This document shows, in pieces, positions 42,658-50,927 of a stretch of DNA of 64,000 bases. Where the stretch lies: the NCBI RefSeq assembly GCF_001936575.1, contig NZ_MSMP01000028.1, positions 1 to 64,000 on the forward strand, read 5' to 3'. This stretch comes from Tenacibaculum agarivorans. GTDB taxonomy: Bacteria; Bacteroidota; Bacteroidia; Flavobacteriales; Flavobacteriaceae. A model generated the notes under the pieces. The model saw nothing but the letters and a program-made list of their open reading frames with translations. It had not been told where the DNA came from and did not search any database. Position numbers and translations under genes: made by a program. Every line of letters starts with the position of its first letter. Position 1 is the stretch's first letter.

Positions 42658-43764
42658 CTACTCAGGGAATTGAATTTGATACGATGTATTTCGTCCTGTT
42701 CCAGAAACCACAAAAACACCAAGTTGAAGAAGCTTTTGTAAATCTCTCGTAGCCGTAGGTTTAGAAGTCTTGGCAATACTCATGTATTTTTTTGCTGTCA
42801 TTCCTCCCTCAAAACCTTTAACCCCTTCTTTAAGCATCCTATTGATAACCTTCGTTTGTCTTTCGTTTAACTGGTCTTTGTAGATATCAAAGAGTTTTGT
42901 TTTTTGAAGGATAAAATGAATAAGTTCTTCGGAATGCGTTTGAGATTTTAAAATAACATCTACAAAATACAGTATCCAGTTGGTAATATGATTACTCTTT
43001 TGTCCTTCTTTCAGAGCATCATAATACAAGTTTTTCTCAGATTCAATACTATGAGAAAGACTTATAAGTAATGGCATGTTTAATGTTTGTAACAGTGCTT
43101 TTTCGGCAATAGTTCGTCCAATACGTCCATTTCCATCTTCAAAAGGGTGGATAGTTTCAAAATATAAATGAGCAATAGCAGAACGTATAGGAGCATGTTT
43201 TATAGGATTTTTCCCATTTGGAGCAGTATCATTAAACCAAGTAATAAACGCCTCCATTTCTTTCGGAACTTGTGTTGATGGTGGGGCTTCAAAATGTACT
43301 TTTTCTTTCCCCATAGCTCCAGAAACTACCTGCATGGGCTCAGAATGATTTCTCCATTGCCCTACCGTTATTTTTGTAGCAGTAGGAAAAATCATCTCAT
43401 GCCATTCAAACAACACCTCTTTCGTAAGCGGTTGTTGAAAAGTTGCTCTCGCATTGGTGACCATATTAGCAATACCCTTAGCATGTACGTCTCGAACTTC
43501 TTCTTTTTTTTCGGTAATACCAAGATTATTTTTAATAGAAGAAAGTACATCTTTTCGGCTTAAATATTCTCCTTCAATCTCAGAGGTTTTAATAGCTTCG
43601 GCAACGAGAATATCTTGTAAGGTTTGTGTGTGGTACTTTTGAGGCAAAAGTTTTAATACCCCCTGTAAGTACCCTATTTTTTCTCTAAAAGCATATAATT
43701 TATCTTCTATCTCATCTATTTTATAGCTAAATTGTGTCCAGTCTTGTTGTTGCCAATTATACAT
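42658..43764 (-). CDS. Fic/DOC family protein (likely AMP transferase)
   Basis: 368 residues. N-terminal Fic_N region with the inhibitory motif TSEIEG (about 54-59), which fits [S/T]xxxE[G/N], the sequence that places a Glu in the ATP site. The catalytic loop HPFEDGNGRIGRT is at about 205-217, the canonical HxFx(D/E)GNGRxxR. C-terminal winged-helix-like part (about 290-360; MTAKKYMSIAKTSKPTATRDLQKLL). Fic enzymes usually transfer AMP from ATP to Ser/Thr/Tyr hydroxyls. With both motifs in one chain it is class II, self-inhibited. No antitoxin gene is needed or seen. Target unknown. Confidence 0.92.
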   Translation of the reverse strand: MYNWQQQDWTQFSYKIDEIEDKLYAFREKIGYLQGVLKLLPQKYHTQTLQDILVAEAIKTSEIEGEYLSRKDVLSSIKNNLGITEKKEEVRDVHAKGIANMVTNARATFQQPLTKEVLFEWHEMIFPTATKITVGQWRNHSEPMQVVSGAMGKEKVHFEAPPSTQVPKEMEAFITWFNDTAPNGKNPIKHAPIRSAIAHLYFETIHPFEDGNGRIGRTIAEKALLQTLNMPLLISLSHSIESEKNLYYDALKEGQKSNHITNWILYFVDVILKSQTHSEELIHFILQKTKLFDIYKDQLNERQTKVINRMLKEGVKGFEGGMTAKKYMSIAKTSKPTATRDLQKLLQLGVFVVSGTGRNTSYQIQFPE

Positions 43765-43836
43765 GGTGAGCCGATTAACTTTATTTATTGGCTCAAATAT
43801 AAACTAATTGTGAGCCGATAGCAAGGTTTTTTCGGC

Positions 43837-45054
43837 TCATATATCAATAATCATATCATTATAATGGTCTAAAACGTTGTTTGAAAGACTATTGAGATAG
43901 ATTTGTGTAGTTTTCAGGCTCTCGTGTCCGAGCATTTCAGAAATAGCAGAAACAGGAATTCCTTTATTATTGGCAAGTGATGCAAACGTATGACGGCTTA
44001 CATAACTGGTCAGTTGTTCGTCTATTTCGACAAGCTCTGCAAGTTTTTTGAGTTTCTTATTGTAGCGTTTTCTTGATTCTTTGAGCCTTTTGTACTGGTT
44101 TTCTAGGGTATCTGGTTTGAGAATAGGGAACACAAAATCATTCTTTTTCTTGTCTGTAGTATAATGCGATAGAATTTCATCCAAAGCATCTGATATTTTT
44201 ATATTATAGGGTTTGTGGGTCTTTTTTCGGGTGTAAATTATGCGCCCATCTACAATATTACTCATCTTTAAAAACGCTAAGTCTATAAAAGAAATACCCA
44301 TCATATAAAAACTAGCCAAAAAGTAATTTTTAGCGTGAAAGCACACATGTTTTTCGGGTAAATGAAGCTCTTTTATCCGACTTAATGAATCTATGCTGAG
44401 GGTTCTTTTTTGTGTTGTGGTGGTTTTAATCTTGTAGTTCTGAAATGGATAAAATTCTTTCCCGATATATCCTTCTTTTATGGCTTTGTTGTAAATAGCC
44501 CGAATGGTTCTGGTATAAACCGCCAAACCATTTAGTGTATTGCCTGCACCAAGAAATTTAACCTCCAATTTTTGGAGAAAGTCATAATTGAGTTCTTCGA
44601 GAGAAAAATCTTTCTCTGTATTATACTTTTTAAGCATTCTGAGAGTTTCTCGATAAGAACGAGCTGTACCAAGGCGGTTGGTTTTTTGCAGTTCTTCTAT
44701 GAGTTTTTCACCATAGGTATAAAACGACATTTTTTGACTGGTGTTTACAATACGCTCTTTGAGCTGGGTAATAGAAAGTCGGTTTAGTTCACCCCTTTCA
44801 TCTAGTTTGGTGATGATATCGAGGGCATCGGTGCGTTTTTTCTGAAAGTGATTATTGAGCCTCTTAACAGATTGCGTCCCCTTGTAGCTGGACTTTACCA
44901 TTCTTTTACTATCGTCCCAGTAATTTGGTTCTATAAAATACCCAACAGAAATAGCTGTGGTTTTACGATTATGGCTCAGTCGTAATATTATTGGATAGGT
45001 ATTATCTTTTCGTTTTCTTCGTTTATCTATTGTCAGCACTATGTTTGTCGCCAT
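43837..45054 (-). CDS. island tyrosine integrase (Bacteroidota type)
   Basis: 405 residues. N-terminal arm-binding domain (about 1-90), SAM-like core domain (about 105-205), catalytic domain with SRHTFASLANNKGI (HxxR-type, about 351), His in MLGHESLKT (about 373) and Tyr in QIYLN (about 384). In the first-Arg box it reads SFYMMGISFIDLAFLK where many relatives have an Arg before or after the Gly; no Arg is seen there. It lies 16 bp from the right 24-bp repeat and 143 bp from attR, so it is the likely integrase. Confidence 0.92.
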   Translation of the reverse strand: MATNIVLTIDKRRKRKDNTYPIILRLSHNRKTTAISVGYFIEPNYWDDSKRMVKSSYKGTQSVKRLNNHFQKKRTDALDIITKLDERGELNRLSITQLKERIVNTSQKMSFYTYGEKLIEELQKTNRLGTARSYRETLRMLKKYNTEKDFSLEELNYDFLQKLEVKFLGAGNTLNGLAVYTRTIRAIYNKAIKEGYIGKEFYPFQNYKIKTTTTQKRTLSIDSLSRIKELHLPEKHVCFHAKNYFLASFYMMGISFIDLAFLKMSNIVDGRIIYTRKKTHKPYNIKISDALDEILSHYTTDKKKNDFVFPILKPDTLENQYKRLKESRKRYNKKLKKLAELVEIDEQLTSYVSRHTFASLANNKGIPVSAISEMLGHESLKTTQIYLNSLSNNVLDHYNDMIIDI

Positions 45055-45069
45055 TTCGGAGGTTTAAAA

Positions 45070-45093
45070 ATTTGCACTCAATTTGCACGCAAA
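45070..45093 (+). repeat. right copy of the 24-bp subterminal repeat
   Basis: Identical to 29938-29961, same direction, containing two TTTGCAC heptamers. It lies between the integrase start (45054) and attR (45197). Confidence 0.7.
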
Positions 45094-45196
45094 TATTGAA
45101 TTTATATGTCTTTTTATGGGGTTAAATGAATTTTAAAAGTTCTCAAACCCTTTAAAACAAAGGTAATAGGATTATTTGAATACAAAAAGCCCCCTT

Positions 45197-45246
45197 CTCA
45201 TAATCAGGGGGTCCATGGTTCGAGCCCATGTGGGACCACCTTTAAA
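45197..45246 (+). other. attR: right 50-bp attachment repeat
   Basis: Perfect copy of 29848-29897. Starts at the anticodon loop CTCATAA and includes the T arm and acceptor 3' strand of the tRNA plus 8 bases. The bases before it (CCCCCTT) do not form the 5' half of a tRNA, so this is a displaced 3' fragment, not a second gene. Confidence 0.93.
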
Positions 45247-45368
45247 GCTTCACTTTTTGTGAAGCTTTTTTGTTTTTACAAACTCACTAACAATAAGTTA
45301 CAAACTCTATACTAGTACTTCTTCTATTTTTTTTATGTAATTATTGACTTCAGCAAAGATTATCAGTG

Positions 45369-45923
45369 TTAATTACTACTCTTTTCCATTTCACTTTTCA
45401 ACTTACTGTATATTTCTATATCTGTGAAGACATTACCTGTTAGTAATTCTCCTTGTCGCTCAACACCTTCTAATTTAAAATCTAATCGTCTGGGGATTTT
45501 TCCACTTGATTTATTTTCAACAGCACACTTAATTTGTATTCTGTTTATTCCAAGCTCATTGAATGCAAAATAACAAAGTTTATCTACTGATTTTGTTATA
45601 ATTCCTTGCTTTTGATATTCTTTAGAAAGCCAATATGCAATTTCAGTTTTCTGATTTTCTTTATCAGTATCTTTAAAACCCACCATACCAATAAATCTAT
45701 TGTGTTTGCGAATTACAAAGACATATTCTCTTTTGTCTTCTGGTGCATTTATAATAAATTCTATAAACTTGTCCGTGTCTGATATTTCTTTGGTAACTGC
45801 TACAAAAGGCAACCATTTACCAAGGTACTCTCTTTGACTGTCAATTGCGTTAAAAATATCTTTCGAGTCCGATAGCTCAATTTGTTTCAATTCAATTTCT
45901 GAATTAACTTCAATTACCACCAT
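45369..45923 (-). CDS. GNAT family N-acetyltransferase (RimJ/RimL-like)
   Basis: 184 residues from the ATG at 45923 (MVVIEVNSEIELKQIELSDS); 11 upstream codons are basic and not conserved-looking. GNAT fold: the YVFVIRKHNRFIGMVGFKD strand pair (about 73-90), the EIAYWLSKEYQKQGIITKSV acetyl-CoA loop (near 105-118) and C-terminal NRIQIKCAVENKSSGKIPRRLDFKLEG. RimJ/L relatives acetylate ribosomal proteins, others drugs or small molecules. First gene outside the island on the right. Confidence 0.85.
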   Translation of the reverse strand: MVVIEVNSEIELKQIELSDSKDIFNAIDSQREYLGKWLPFVAVTKEISDTDKFIEFIINAPEDKREYVFVIRKHNRFIGMVGFKDTDKENQKTEIAYWLSKEYQKQGIITKSVDKLCYFAFNELGINRIQIKCAVENKSSGKIPRRLDFKLEGVERQGELLTGNVFTDIEIYSKLKSEMEKSSN

Positions 45924-46428
45924 TCTGTTTCTTTTTTTCGTTGTTGTTACTAACAAACTTGTATAAAGTTAGTCAAGTTTTTGAGTAACTAATTTAGCAA
46001 ATATAAACCGAATAGAAAGTCCAAAAGAGTTTTAAAAAGCAAGCAATAACAATCAATTCTATGGCTAATATTGCTTTAACTTTTTATGTTAGACTCTGCT
46101 ATTTTGTATACATTTTTAAAATTCATTTTTTGTTTTTATCAATGACTTAACTAAACAATGATCACTATATAGTATTAGTTTAACATGAACTTTATACAAA
46201 CGTTTAAATTTTATCACTGTTAACCTCTACCTTATTTAGTAATACTTTAGATTATCTGAAATTTTAAAGTTCATCACAATATTTAATGACTTAAATGATT
46301 ATGATACTTAAATCAAAATCTTTTTGAAGAATCCTTAACATCACACTTGTTTTGTTTAATATTTAGAAAAAAATCGTTAATTTTCAAACAAAATATTAAC
46401 TTTAACATAACTTTTTACTAAAAAAATA

Positions 46429-46436
46429 TATATTTG
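46429..46436 (+). promoter_or_regulatory. promoter box of the peptide-secretion operon
   Basis: TATATTTG exact match to TAnnTTTG, 30 nt before the ATG at 46467. No clear TTG at -33. It overlaps the first arm of the hairpin at 46433-46457. Confidence 0.65.
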
Positions 46437-46457
46437 GTTGTCTAATTATCAACCAAA
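46433..46457 (+). promoter_or_regulatory. hairpin / operator at the transcript start
   Basis: TTTGGTTG (46433-46440) and CAACCAAA (46450-46457) are perfect 8-bp inverted arms with a 9-nt centre. It begins in the promoter box and covers the predicted start site, so it can be a repressor operator as DNA or a 5' hairpin as RNA. Confidence 0.55.
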
Positions 46458-46466
46458 AACTCTCCT

Positions 46467-48074
46467 ATGAAAAATCCACTATTCCTGATAGTTCAGAAAT
46501 TGCTATCTAAGAATGATATTATTCATGACAAAAAAGAGCTAGCTTTTCAAATTCAAAGCCACCCTTCTTATCCAAGTTTACATGCTGTTACTGGCGTACT
46601 AGATCACTTCAATATTGAAAATATTGCGGCTGAAGTACCAACAGACTCACAAACATTACAACAACTTCCTGATAGTTTCATAGCTCAAGTAACTACAGAT
46701 AAAGGAGAGGATTTAGTAACCGTTAGCAAATTAAAAGATAAGTTATACAGTATTTTTGATAGTGAAAACAAAAAAGAAACTAAACTATCTGAAGGTGAGT
46801 TTTTAACTCGTTTTACAGGAATTATAGTAGCTGTTGAAAAACCTGAACATCAAGAAATCAAACGCTCGAACAATAGTTTAGCTTATGGTTTATTACTCGC
46901 ACTTGTTGCTTTAATAGCTACTTCGCTTATTGTTAGAGATACGTCTATAGCTAATATTTCTTACATTATTTTATCTGTTTTGGGTATTGTAACTAGTTAT
47001 AGTATTTTAAAACAAGAATTGGGTGAAAGCACCGTTATTGGTAATGCTTTTTGCTCTGGTAATGATGAGAAGAAAGATTGTGACTCTGTTCTAAACTCTA
47101 AAGGAGCAGAAATTATAAAAGGACATAAACTTAGTGACTTAAGTATCATTTACTTTTCTGGCCTATTGTTAGCTTCATTATTATCTAATGACATTAGTAT
47201 TTTAAAAGCCATTAGTATTGCTGCTTTACCAATCACTATATATTCAATATACTACCAATACAAAGTTGTTAAGTCGTGGTGTTTACTATGTTTATCTATA
47301 GTAGGAATTTTGTGGGTACAAGCTAGCACTGCGTTTATTGATCAAACTATAGTCGAAATCTTTTCTTCTTTTACTTTAGAAAGTATTATAGTAACTAGTA
47401 TTAGTTTTTTAACTATTTATTTAGCTTGGTACTATATCAAACCACTAGTAAGTGAAAAGAATACATTACAAGGAGAAAAAATAGAATTTGTTAAATTCAA
47501 AAGAAACTTTAATCTTTTTAATAGTTTACTTCAAAAATCTCCAACTTTAGATACCAACATTGTTAACGCTAATGAAATGATATTGGGTAACCCATCTTCT
47601 CCTTTAGCCATAACAATTATAACCAATCCGTTTTGTGGTCACTGTAAAGAAGTACATGAGGTAGTAAATGAGACTTTAAAAAAATACAATAATGCTGTAA
47701 AAATTATAGTACGTTTTAATATTCCTACAGATAACTTAGACAATCCTGCTGTTATAGTTACTAACACATTATTAGAGTTGTATCATAGCAACAAAAAAGA
47801 GGAAGCTAAAAACGCTATGGATGATATTTATGATGGATTAGCATTTGAAAAGTGGTCCTCGAAATGGGCTATAAATAATGGAGAAAATAAATACATTGAC
47901 ACACTTAAAAAAGGAAAAGAATGGTGTGTTAGCAATGCTATTAACTTTACTCCAGAAATCCTTATTAACGGAAAATCTTTCCCTAAAGAATATAAAAGAA
48001 GTGATTTAGTCTTTTTTATCGAAGATTTAGAAGAACATTATAATCTAACATCTCCACAAGCACAAGAAATATAA
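46467..48074 (+). CDS. C39-like / VKOR / thioredoxin fusion (disulfide-forming membrane protein)
   Basis: 535 residues. N-terminal ~125 residues resemble a C39 peptidase fold with no catalytic Cys (HPSYPSLHAVTGVLDHFNI; DSFIAQVTT; LYSIFDSENK), so it is inactive. Residues ~145-325 form a VKOR membrane domain with a loop-cysteine pair (AFCSGNDEKKDCDSVL, about 194 and 203) and the active CxxC in SWCLLCLSI near 270. The C-terminal thioredoxin-like domain has PFCGHC near 393. VKOR proteins move electrons from thiols to quinone, forming disulfides in exported proteins. Its position before the exporter and cysteine-rich peptides suggests it oxidises them. Confidence 0.9.
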   Translation: MKNPLFLIVQKLLSKNDIIHDKKELAFQIQSHPSYPSLHAVTGVLDHFNIENIAAEVPTDSQTLQQLPDSFIAQVTTDKGEDLVTVSKLKDKLYSIFDSENKKETKLSEGEFLTRFTGIIVAVEKPEHQEIKRSNNSLAYGLLLALVALIATSLIVRDTSIANISYIILSVLGIVTSYSILKQELGESTVIGNAFCSGNDEKKDCDSVLNSKGAEIIKGHKLSDLSIIYFSGLLLASLLSNDISILKAISIAALPITIYSIYYQYKVVKSWCLLCLSIVGILWVQASTAFIDQTIVEIFSSFTLESIIVTSISFLTIYLAWYYIKPLVSEKNTLQGEKIEFVKFKRNFNLFNSLLQKSPTLDTNIVNANEMILGNPSSPLAITIITNPFCGHCKEVHEVVNETLKKYNNAVKIIVRFNIPTDNLDNPAVIVTNTLLELYHSNKKEEAKNAMDDIYDGLAFEKWSSKWAINNGENKYIDTLKKGKEWCVSNAINFTPEILINGKSFPKEYKRSDLVFFIEDLEEHYNLTSPQAQEI

Positions 48075-48076
48075 AC

Positions 48077-48103
48077 AGGTAAAGTCGCAATGCGACTTTA
48101 CCT
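48077..48103 (+). terminator. strong hairpin after the VKOR gene, without T run
   Basis: GGTAAAGTCGC pairs with GCGACTTTACC at 48078-48102 around a tiny loop. It lacks a T run, so termination is uncertain; mRNA stabilisation is the alternative. Confidence 0.5.
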
Positions 48104-48110
48104 TAGAACA

Positions 48111-48163
48111 ATATTCTCTCGCGAAGAATAGACACACTCGGTGAGTGTCTTAAAATGTTCGCC
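48111..48163 (+). promoter_or_regulatory. leader element copy 1 (pseudoknot with compensatory changes)
   Basis: CTCGCGAAGAATA start, then AGACAC (48130-48135) with GTGTCT (48145-48150). Loop bases GGTGA (48140-48144) pair with TCGCC (48159-48163) downstream. In other copies the same positions are CCTTGA and TCAAGG, so the pairing is kept while bases change. The ATG of the peptide at 48190 follows after 26 nt. Confidence 0.72.
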
Positions 48164-48189
48164 TCAAATGTACTTTTAAAATTTCAATT

Positions 48190-48351
48190 ATGAAAGCATC
48201 AATCTTAAATCTAGGAAAACCGTTACAAAAAGACCAATTAAGAGCTATTAACGGAGCAAGCTACTGTACTGAAGACTGCTTCAAAACTGGAGGAACTTGT
48301 TCTGATGGCGTTTGTATAAATTTTGACGCTATATTACAAAGCTTTTCTTAA
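48190..48351 (+). CDS. double-glycine-type leader peptide precursor (53 aa)
   Basis: Short gene absent from long-frame searches. Leader MKASILNLGKPLQKDQLRAI then NGA, a GG/GA-type cleavage point, and a core SYCTEDCFKTGGTCSDGVCI with four cysteines (CxxxC and CxxxxC spacing). Hydrophobic tail. It follows leader copy 1 by 26 nt and precedes the exporter. Likely substrate of the C39 exporter. Confidence 0.82.
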   Translation: MKASILNLGKPLQKDQLRAINGASYCTEDCFKTGGTCSDGVCINFDAILQSFS

Positions 48352-48363
48352 TCAACTAACTTT

Positions 48364-48389
48364 AACTGGAAAACTATAGTTTTCCAGTT
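48364..48389 (+). terminator. perfect hairpin between peptide and exporter genes (attenuator)
   Basis: AACTGGAAAACT (48364-48375) pairs with AGTTTTCCAGTT (48378-48389), 12 bp. A T-rich tail follows after 8 bases (CCTTTTTTTC). The exporter start is 19 nt further. A leaky terminator here would give much peptide and little exporter, and I favour that. Confidence 0.65.
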
Positions 48390-48407
48390 AATTTAACCTT
48401 TTTTTCT

Positions 48408-50594
48408 TTGAAAAAATTTCCACATTATAAACAAACCGAAGCTAAAGATTGCGGACCTACTTGCATCAAAATTATTGCCAAACATTATGGCAAAAACATT
48501 AACACTCAACAACTAAGAGACTTAAGTGAAACTACTCGAGAAGGTAGTAGTTTACTAGGTTTAAGTGAAGCTGTTGAGTCTATAGGATTCAAATCATTAG
48601 GTATAAAACTAGCGTTTAATAAAATTACTGAAGCTCCGCTTCCTTGCATTGTACATTGGAATAAAAATCACTATGTTGTTCTTTACAAGATCAAAAGAGA
48701 TAAAATCTACATTTCTGATCCTGCTCACGGATTAATAACCTTTACAAAAGAGGAATTTATTAAGCATTGGATTGGTAATAATGCGGACGAAAATACCGAA
48801 GAGGGAATTGCTTTGTTGGTAGAACCCACTGCAAAATTTTACAGCGAAGAATTTGAAGAAGATGAAAAGTTTGGTTTTTCATTTATTTTTAAATACCTGA
48901 TACGATACAAAAAGTTTATAATTCAACTAGCTGTAGGTTTATTAGCTGGAAGTTTATTACAACTTATCTTACCTTTTTTAACCCAAAGTGTAGTTGATGT
49001 TGGTATTAAAAATCAAGATATTAATTTTGTATACCTTATCCTTTTTGCTCAACTTTTTCTTTTTTTAGGAAAAGCCTCTTTAGAAATTATTAGAAGTTGG
49101 ATTTTACTACACTTGAGCACAAGAATAAACATTTCTCTGATCTCCGATTTCTTCATCAAGCTTATGAAATTACCGATTTCATATTTTGATGTGCGGATGA
49201 CAGGAGACTTACTACAACGAATTAACGATCACAAAAGAATTGAACGTATTTTAACCACTTCTTCTCTATCTGTCTTATTCTCATTTGTAAACCTGATCAT
49301 ATTTAGTATTGTACTTGGATATTATAGTCTACAAATTTTTGGCGTTTTTGTTTTAGGAAGCTTACTCTATTTTACATGGGTTTTATTCTTTTTCAAAAAG
49401 AGAAAAGAGCTAGATTACAAAAGGTTCTCAGAAGTAAGTAAAGAGCAAAGTAAAGTTATTGAGCTTATTAATGGAATGCAAGAAATAAAATTGCATAATG
49501 CTGAGAGAAGGATGCGTTGGAACTGGGAATATGTTCAAGCACAACTATTTAAAGTTGCTACTAAAAGTTTAGCCCTAGAACAAACTCAAAGTGTTGGATC
49601 TAATTTTATTAATGAACTTAAAAACATGTTCATTACCATTTTATCTGCTAAACTCGTTATCGATGGAAATATCACGCTAGGTATGATGATGGCTATTAGT
49701 TATATTGTTGGTCAGCTTAATGGTCCGATCATGCAACTTATTAACTTTATGAGAGATGTTCAAGATGCTCAAATCTCTCTAGATAGACTTGGAGAGATCC
49801 ACAACATGGAAGATGAAGAAAATCCTGATGATGAAAAAGTAAGAAATATACCTACCAATACACCTGTATTATTAAACAATATTTCTTTTAGATATACAGG
49901 AGGTTTGGATCCTGTAATTAAAAATTTAACTCTAGAAATCCCCGCAAATAAAACTACTGCAATTGTGGGAGCAAGTGGAAGTGGTAAAACAACATTAATG
50001 AAACTTTTACTCGGTTTTTATAAAGTTGATGAAGGTGATATTACAGTAGGAAACTTCAATCTTAGAAGTATTTCTCAAAAAGAATGGCGAAGAAACTGCG
50101 GAGTGGTAATGCAAGAGGGATATATTTTTAATGATACTATAGCAAAAAATATTGCTGTTGGAGAAGATTATGTAGATAAAGAGAAATTAGCACACGCTAT
50201 TGATGTAGCTAATATTTCAGATTATATAGAAGGGTTACCTCTTGGCTACAATACTAAGATCGGTAGTGAAGGAAATGGATTAAGTACAGGACAAAAACAA
50301 CGAATGTTAATTGCCAGATCTGTTTACAAAAACCCTAAATTTTTATTCTTTGATGAAGCTACCTCTGCACTAGATGCTAATAACGAAAAAGTAATTATGG
50401 AGAAACTTAATACTTTTTTCAAAGATAAAACGGCTGTGGTAATTGCCCACCGATTAAGTACAGTTAAAAATGCACACCAAATAGTAGTATTGGACAAAGG
50501 AAAAATTGTTGAACAAGGAAACCACGAAGAGCTCATTAAATTAAAAGGAAATTACTACAACCTAGTTAAAAATCAATTAGAACTAGGTAGTTAA
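48408..50594 (+). CDS. peptidase-containing ABC exporter (C39-TMD-NBD)
   Basis: 728 residues from a TTG at 48408 (MKKFPHYKQTEAKDCGPTC). C39 peptidase at about 1-135: catalytic Cys in KDCGPTC (residue 14), His in HWNKNHYVVLYK (about 91) and Asp in ISDPAHG (about 108). ABC membrane domain ~165-450 with six helices. NBD: Walker A GASGSGKT, signature LSTGQKQR, Walker B FLFFDEATSALD, and IAHRLST. The class removes GG-type leaders and exports the core, as for class II bacteriocins and ComA pheromones. Substrates should be the ten precursors here. With HlyD and an outer-membrane channel it can cross both membranes. Confidence 0.95.
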   Translation: MKKFPHYKQTEAKDCGPTCIKIIAKHYGKNINTQQLRDLSETTREGSSLLGLSEAVESIGFKSLGIKLAFNKITEAPLPCIVHWNKNHYVVLYKIKRDKIYISDPAHGLITFTKEEFIKHWIGNNADENTEEGIALLVEPTAKFYSEEFEEDEKFGFSFIFKYLIRYKKFIIQLAVGLLAGSLLQLILPFLTQSVVDVGIKNQDINFVYLILFAQLFLFLGKASLEIIRSWILLHLSTRINISLISDFFIKLMKLPISYFDVRMTGDLLQRINDHKRIERILTTSSLSVLFSFVNLIIFSIVLGYYSLQIFGVFVLGSLLYFTWVLFFFKKRKELDYKRFSEVSKEQSKVIELINGMQEIKLHNAERRMRWNWEYVQAQLFKVATKSLALEQTQSVGSNFINELKNMFITILSAKLVIDGNITLGMMMAISYIVGQLNGPIMQLINFMRDVQDAQISLDRLGEIHNMEDEENPDDEKVRNIPTNTPVLLNNISFRYTGGLDPVIKNLTLEIPANKTTAIVGASGSGKTTLMKLLLGFYKVDEGDITVGNFNLRSISQKEWRRNCGVVMQEGYIFNDTIAKNIAVGEDYVDKEKLAHAIDVANISDYIEGLPLGYNTKIGSEGNGLSTGQKQRMLIARSVYKNPKFLFFDEATSALDANNEKVIMEKLNTFFKDKTAVVIAHRLSTVKNAHQIVVLDKGKIVEQGNHEELIKLKGNYYNLVKNQLELGS

Positions 50595-50600
50595 TATATT

Positions 50601-50649
50601 TTTTCGCGAAGAATAGACACAAGCCTTGAGTGTCTTTAAATGTTCAGGG
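50601..50649 (+). promoter_or_regulatory. leader element copy 2
   Basis: TTCGCGAAGAATA, AGACAC (50615-50620) paired with GTGTCT (50630-50635), loop CCTTGA (50624-50629) paired with TCAGGG (50644-50649) with one G-U pair. 27 nt before the ATG at 50677. It begins 6 nt after the exporter stop. Confidence 0.75.
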
Positions 50650-50676
50650 ATTTAATCAATTTTTAAATCTTTTATT

Positions 50677-50925
50677 ATGAAAAAATCAATTTTAAGCATA
50701 GGAAAAGCCTTAAATAAAGTTGAGCAAAAAAAAGTGAATGGTGGATTTTCTCTAATACCTGGACCTCCTTTTATAGGTAGTTCTTGTTACTCCACTCAAA
50801 GACGATGTAATAGTGCTTGGTCTGCTGCCATTGCAAATGGCGCTAATCCAACTTGCACTAGATGTGTACCATGTATAACAGATTTTGGAACTCCTGGTTT
50901 TGAAGTAAGAATTTATTGTGAATAA
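50677..50925 (+). CDS. double-glycine leader peptide precursor (82 aa)
   Basis: Leader MKKSILSIGKALNKVEQKKV then NGG; cleavage after GG leaves a core starting FSLIPGPPFIGSSCYSTQ. The core has Cys at SSCYS, RRCNS, TCTRCVPCIT and IYCE, six in all. Pro-rich start. First gene after leader copy 2; two more precursors follow at once (50928, 51152). Confidence 0.85.
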   Translation: MKKSILSIGKALNKVEQKKVNGGFSLIPGPPFIGSSCYSTQRRCNSAWSAAIANGANPTCTRCVPCITDFGTPGFEVRIYCE

Positions 50926-50927
50926 TT

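Larger units (their letters stand above)
29848..45246. mobile_element. 15.3-kb integrative genomic island in a tRNA gene
   Basis: Bounded by 50-bp direct repeats (attL 29848-29897, attR 45197-45246), with a tyrosine integrase 143 nt from attR and a second 24-bp direct repeat just inside each end. It carries recombinases, a methyltransferase, an ABC importer, a toxin-like operon, a zinc-finger-like lipoprotein and a Fic protein. No relaxase, type IV secretion or phage structural gene is present, so it is not self-conjugative; excision by the integrase is plausible. An internal initiator-tRNA fragment shows composite origin. Confidence 0.9.
45957..46466. other. 510-bp upstream region of the peptide secretion locus
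   Basis: No supported gene on either strand. Very AT-rich, with several near-palindromic AACTTG/CAAGTT stretches at 45955-45985. The promoter box (46429-46436) and a hairpin over the transcript start (46433-46457) are at the right end. The extent suggests room for regulatory sites or a promoter cluster. Confidence 0.5.

Noticed and set aside
29848..45246. prophage or conjugative element
   Set aside because: No capsid, portal, terminase, relaxase or type IV secretion genes between the att repeats.
45197..45270. second tRNA gene at the right end of the island
   Set aside because: Only the 3' half matches; upstream bases do not build acceptor, D and anticodon 5' strands. It is attR.
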